In this document: positions 62,869 to 64,000 of the stretch, piece by piece
Layout: every line of letters begins with the position of its first letter
How positions within the stretch are numbered: the stretch's first letter is position 1
DNA from: Serratia marcescens subsp. marcescens ATCC 13880
GTDB lineage: Bacteria; Pseudomonadota; Gammaproteobacteria; Enterobacterales; Enterobacteriaceae
Reading direction: 5' to 3'
DNA: 64,000 nucleotides
NCBI RefSeq assembly: GCF_017299535.1
Contig: NZ_CP071238.1
Coordinates: 2,294,001-2,358,000 of the forward strand
Translations under genes and position numbers: made by a program
Notes under the pieces: generated by a model
What the model was told of the DNA's origin: nothing
The model's input: the letters and a program-made list of their open reading frames with translations, nothing else
The model's database searches: none

Positions 62869-64000
62869 GTGGATATTAAACAGAAAGTCAAAAACATGAC
62901 GCTGGAAGAGAAGATCGGGCAAAAAATCATGCTGGATTTTCGCTACTGGGATCAGAACGGTAGCAGCAATCAGGATATGACCGTTCCCGATGCAGCCATT
63001 GGCAAGCTGATCACCGATAACCACATAGGTGGGGTGATCCTGTTTGCCAATAATCTGAAAGACAAGCAGCAGATCAAAACGCTGACGGCCTGGTATGCCG
63101 CGATGAAAACGCACGCCGGCGTTCGTTTGTTTATTGGCACGGATAACGAAGGCGGTAACGTTTTCCGGCTGCCGCGCGGCGACTACGCCTCATTCCCCGG
63201 CAATATGGCGCTGGCGGCGGCGATTGAGGGCGGCGCGGATAAACAGCTCGCCGTTGAACAGGGCAAACTGATGGCCCAGGATATGCGCGCGTTGCATATC
63301 AATACCAACTTTGCCCCGGTCGTGGACGTCAACACCAACCCGTTCAACCCGGTGATTAACGTTCGCGCCTTCAGCGATGATAAGAACACCGTTGCCCGCC
63401 TGGCCGAGAAAATGGTGGCGGGAATGAAGCAGCAAGGGCTGATCACCGCGTACAAACACTTCCCCGGCCATGGCAGCACCTCCACCGACTCGCATACCGG
63501 TTTGCCGCGCGTCGATCGTACGCGGGAAGAGGCCTTTGCCATCGATATCGCGCCTTACAAACAGGCCATTGACCGCTGCGTGGCGCCGGACATGGTGATG
63601 ACTGCGCATATTCAGTACCCCGCACTGGATAACAGCCAGATCGACACCCGCAACGGTGATAAAATCACGGTGCCGGCCACCATGTCGCGCGAAATCCAGA
63701 CCCAGATCCTGCGCAATGAGCTGGGTTATGCCGGCGTAACGATTTCAGACGCGCTGGATATGGGCGCGATTGCCGAGCATTTCAGCCAGCAAGCGGCGGC
63801 TGAAAACGTCTTTAGCGCCGGGGTGGATATTGCTCTGATGCCTGTCAGCATCGCCTCGCCGGCGCAGGCGAGCCTGCTGCCCGAGCTTATCCGCTACATT
63901 GCGGAGCGGGTGAAAACCGGGCATCTCAGCGAGGCTGATATCGATGCCTCGGTCGAGCGCATTTTGCGCCTGAAATTACGCCATGGCCTGATGGGCCATA
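62869..64000 (+). CDS. Glycoside hydrolase family 3 beta-N-acetylhexosaminidase-like enzyme, 5' part
   Basis: The first 377 codons of a GH3 enzyme run off the right edge. Landmarks are VDIKQKVKNMTLEEKIGQKI, GVILFANN, GTDNEGGNVFRLP, the DVNTNPFNPVINVRAF segment, the His motif KHFPGHGSTSTDSH and the nucleophile Asp in TISDALDMGA. These match NagZ/beta-hexosaminidase-type GH3 proteins. No signal peptide is seen. GTG at 62869 is 6 bases after GGAGG. Its C-terminal domains are outside the window. Confidence 0.88.
   Translation, partial: MDIKQKVKNMTLEEKIGQKIMLDFRYWDQNGSSNQDMTVPDAAIGKLITDNHIGGVILFANNLKDKQQIKTLTAWYAAMKTHAGVRLFIGTDNEGGNVFRLPRGDYASFPGNMALAAAIEGGADKQLAVEQGKLMAQDMRALHINTNFAPVVDVNTNPFNPVINVRAFSDDKNTVARLAEKMVAGMKQQGLITAYKHFPGHGSTSTDSHTGLPRVDRTREEAFAIDIAPYKQAIDRCVAPDMVMTAHIQYPALDNSQIDTRNGDKITVPATMSREIQTQILRNELGYAGVTISDALDMGAIAEHFSQQAAAENVFSAGVDIALMPVSIASPAQASLLPELIRYIAERVKTGHLSEADIDASVERILRLKLRHGLMGH

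Noticed and set aside
62630-62899. An 89-codon frame between tus and the GH3 gene
   Set aside because: It overlaps the GH3 start in another frame and has no ribosome site.
1-64000. CRISPR array, tRNA, rRNA, insertion sequence or prophage
   Set aside because: I saw no regularly spaced repeats, cloverleaf sequence, transposase or integrase anywhere; the only tandem repeats are coding (rsxC).

Overview
The window is high-GC enterobacterial chromosome and looks like Serratia marcescens or a very close relative. The clues are an RTX lipase of the S. marcescens LipA type, a chromosomal ampR-ampC pair with an SST-like AmpC and a structured leader of about 126 nt, and proteins that are close but not identical to E. 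coli orthologues throughout. A tus gene with a consensus Ter site at the right end places the segment in the replication terminus domain. I see no phage, transposase, CRISPR array, tRNA or rRNA.

The backbone follows the order I recall for the E. coli terminus region: rnt-gloA-nemA-nemR ... ydhL-ydhF ... sodC-ydhK-ydhJ-ydhI-slyA-slyB-anmK-mliC-pdxH-tyrS-pdxY-gstA ... dtpA-nth-rsxEGD ... rsxCBA-ydgK ... ydgJ ... add ... malY-malX-malI ... ydgA-manA ... fumC ... tus. Accessory genes fill the gaps: (a) eptA, an SDR gene and a LysR gene (2.9-6.5 kb); (b) lipA (7.8-9.6 kb); (c) a 10-kb block between gstA and dtpA (20.4-30.3 kb) with a DapA-family lyase, DUF3811 and HD-domain proteins, two SnoaL-like proteins, a frameshifted Rid gene, an aminoglycoside-phosphotransferase-like gene, a cupin, the sutR/ydcO pair and a Tat-type prolyl oligopeptidase; (d) a Rob-like regulator inside the rsx locus (36 kb); (e) a YfeH-like transporter and a P-loop protein (42-43.6 kb); (f) a DeoR-Nudix-DUF4406 cassette (44.8-46.6 kb); (g) ampR-ampC and a second LysR/beta-lactamase-fold pair (50.7-55.1 kb), where E. 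coli has uid and hdhA; (h) a small exported protein near the fumA slot; (i) a YafY-like regulator with a VOC protein beside tus; (j) the start of a GH3 glycosidase at the right edge.

Themes are electrophile and redox defence (GloA, NemRA, SodC, SlyA, Rsx, Nth, GST, the Rob-like regulator), envelope and antibiotic defence (EptA, MliC, SlyB, YdhIJK, AmpRC, the APH-like kinase), vitamin B6 metabolism (PdxH, PdxY), and nucleoside and sugar metabolism (Add, MalXY, ManA, AnmK).

Several control sites are directly readable: two NemR palindromes, a SlyA palindrome, two SutR palindromes, two MalI palindromes, 10-bp-phased repeats at the DeoR/Nudix promoter, the ampC promoter and leader hairpin, and the Ter site overlapping the tus control region. 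Weaker candidates are PmrA, PhoP and mar/sox/rob boxes. The most unusual arrangement is the oppositely oriented Rob-like gene that splits the SoxR-reducing rsx operon into rsxABC and rsxDGE-nth.
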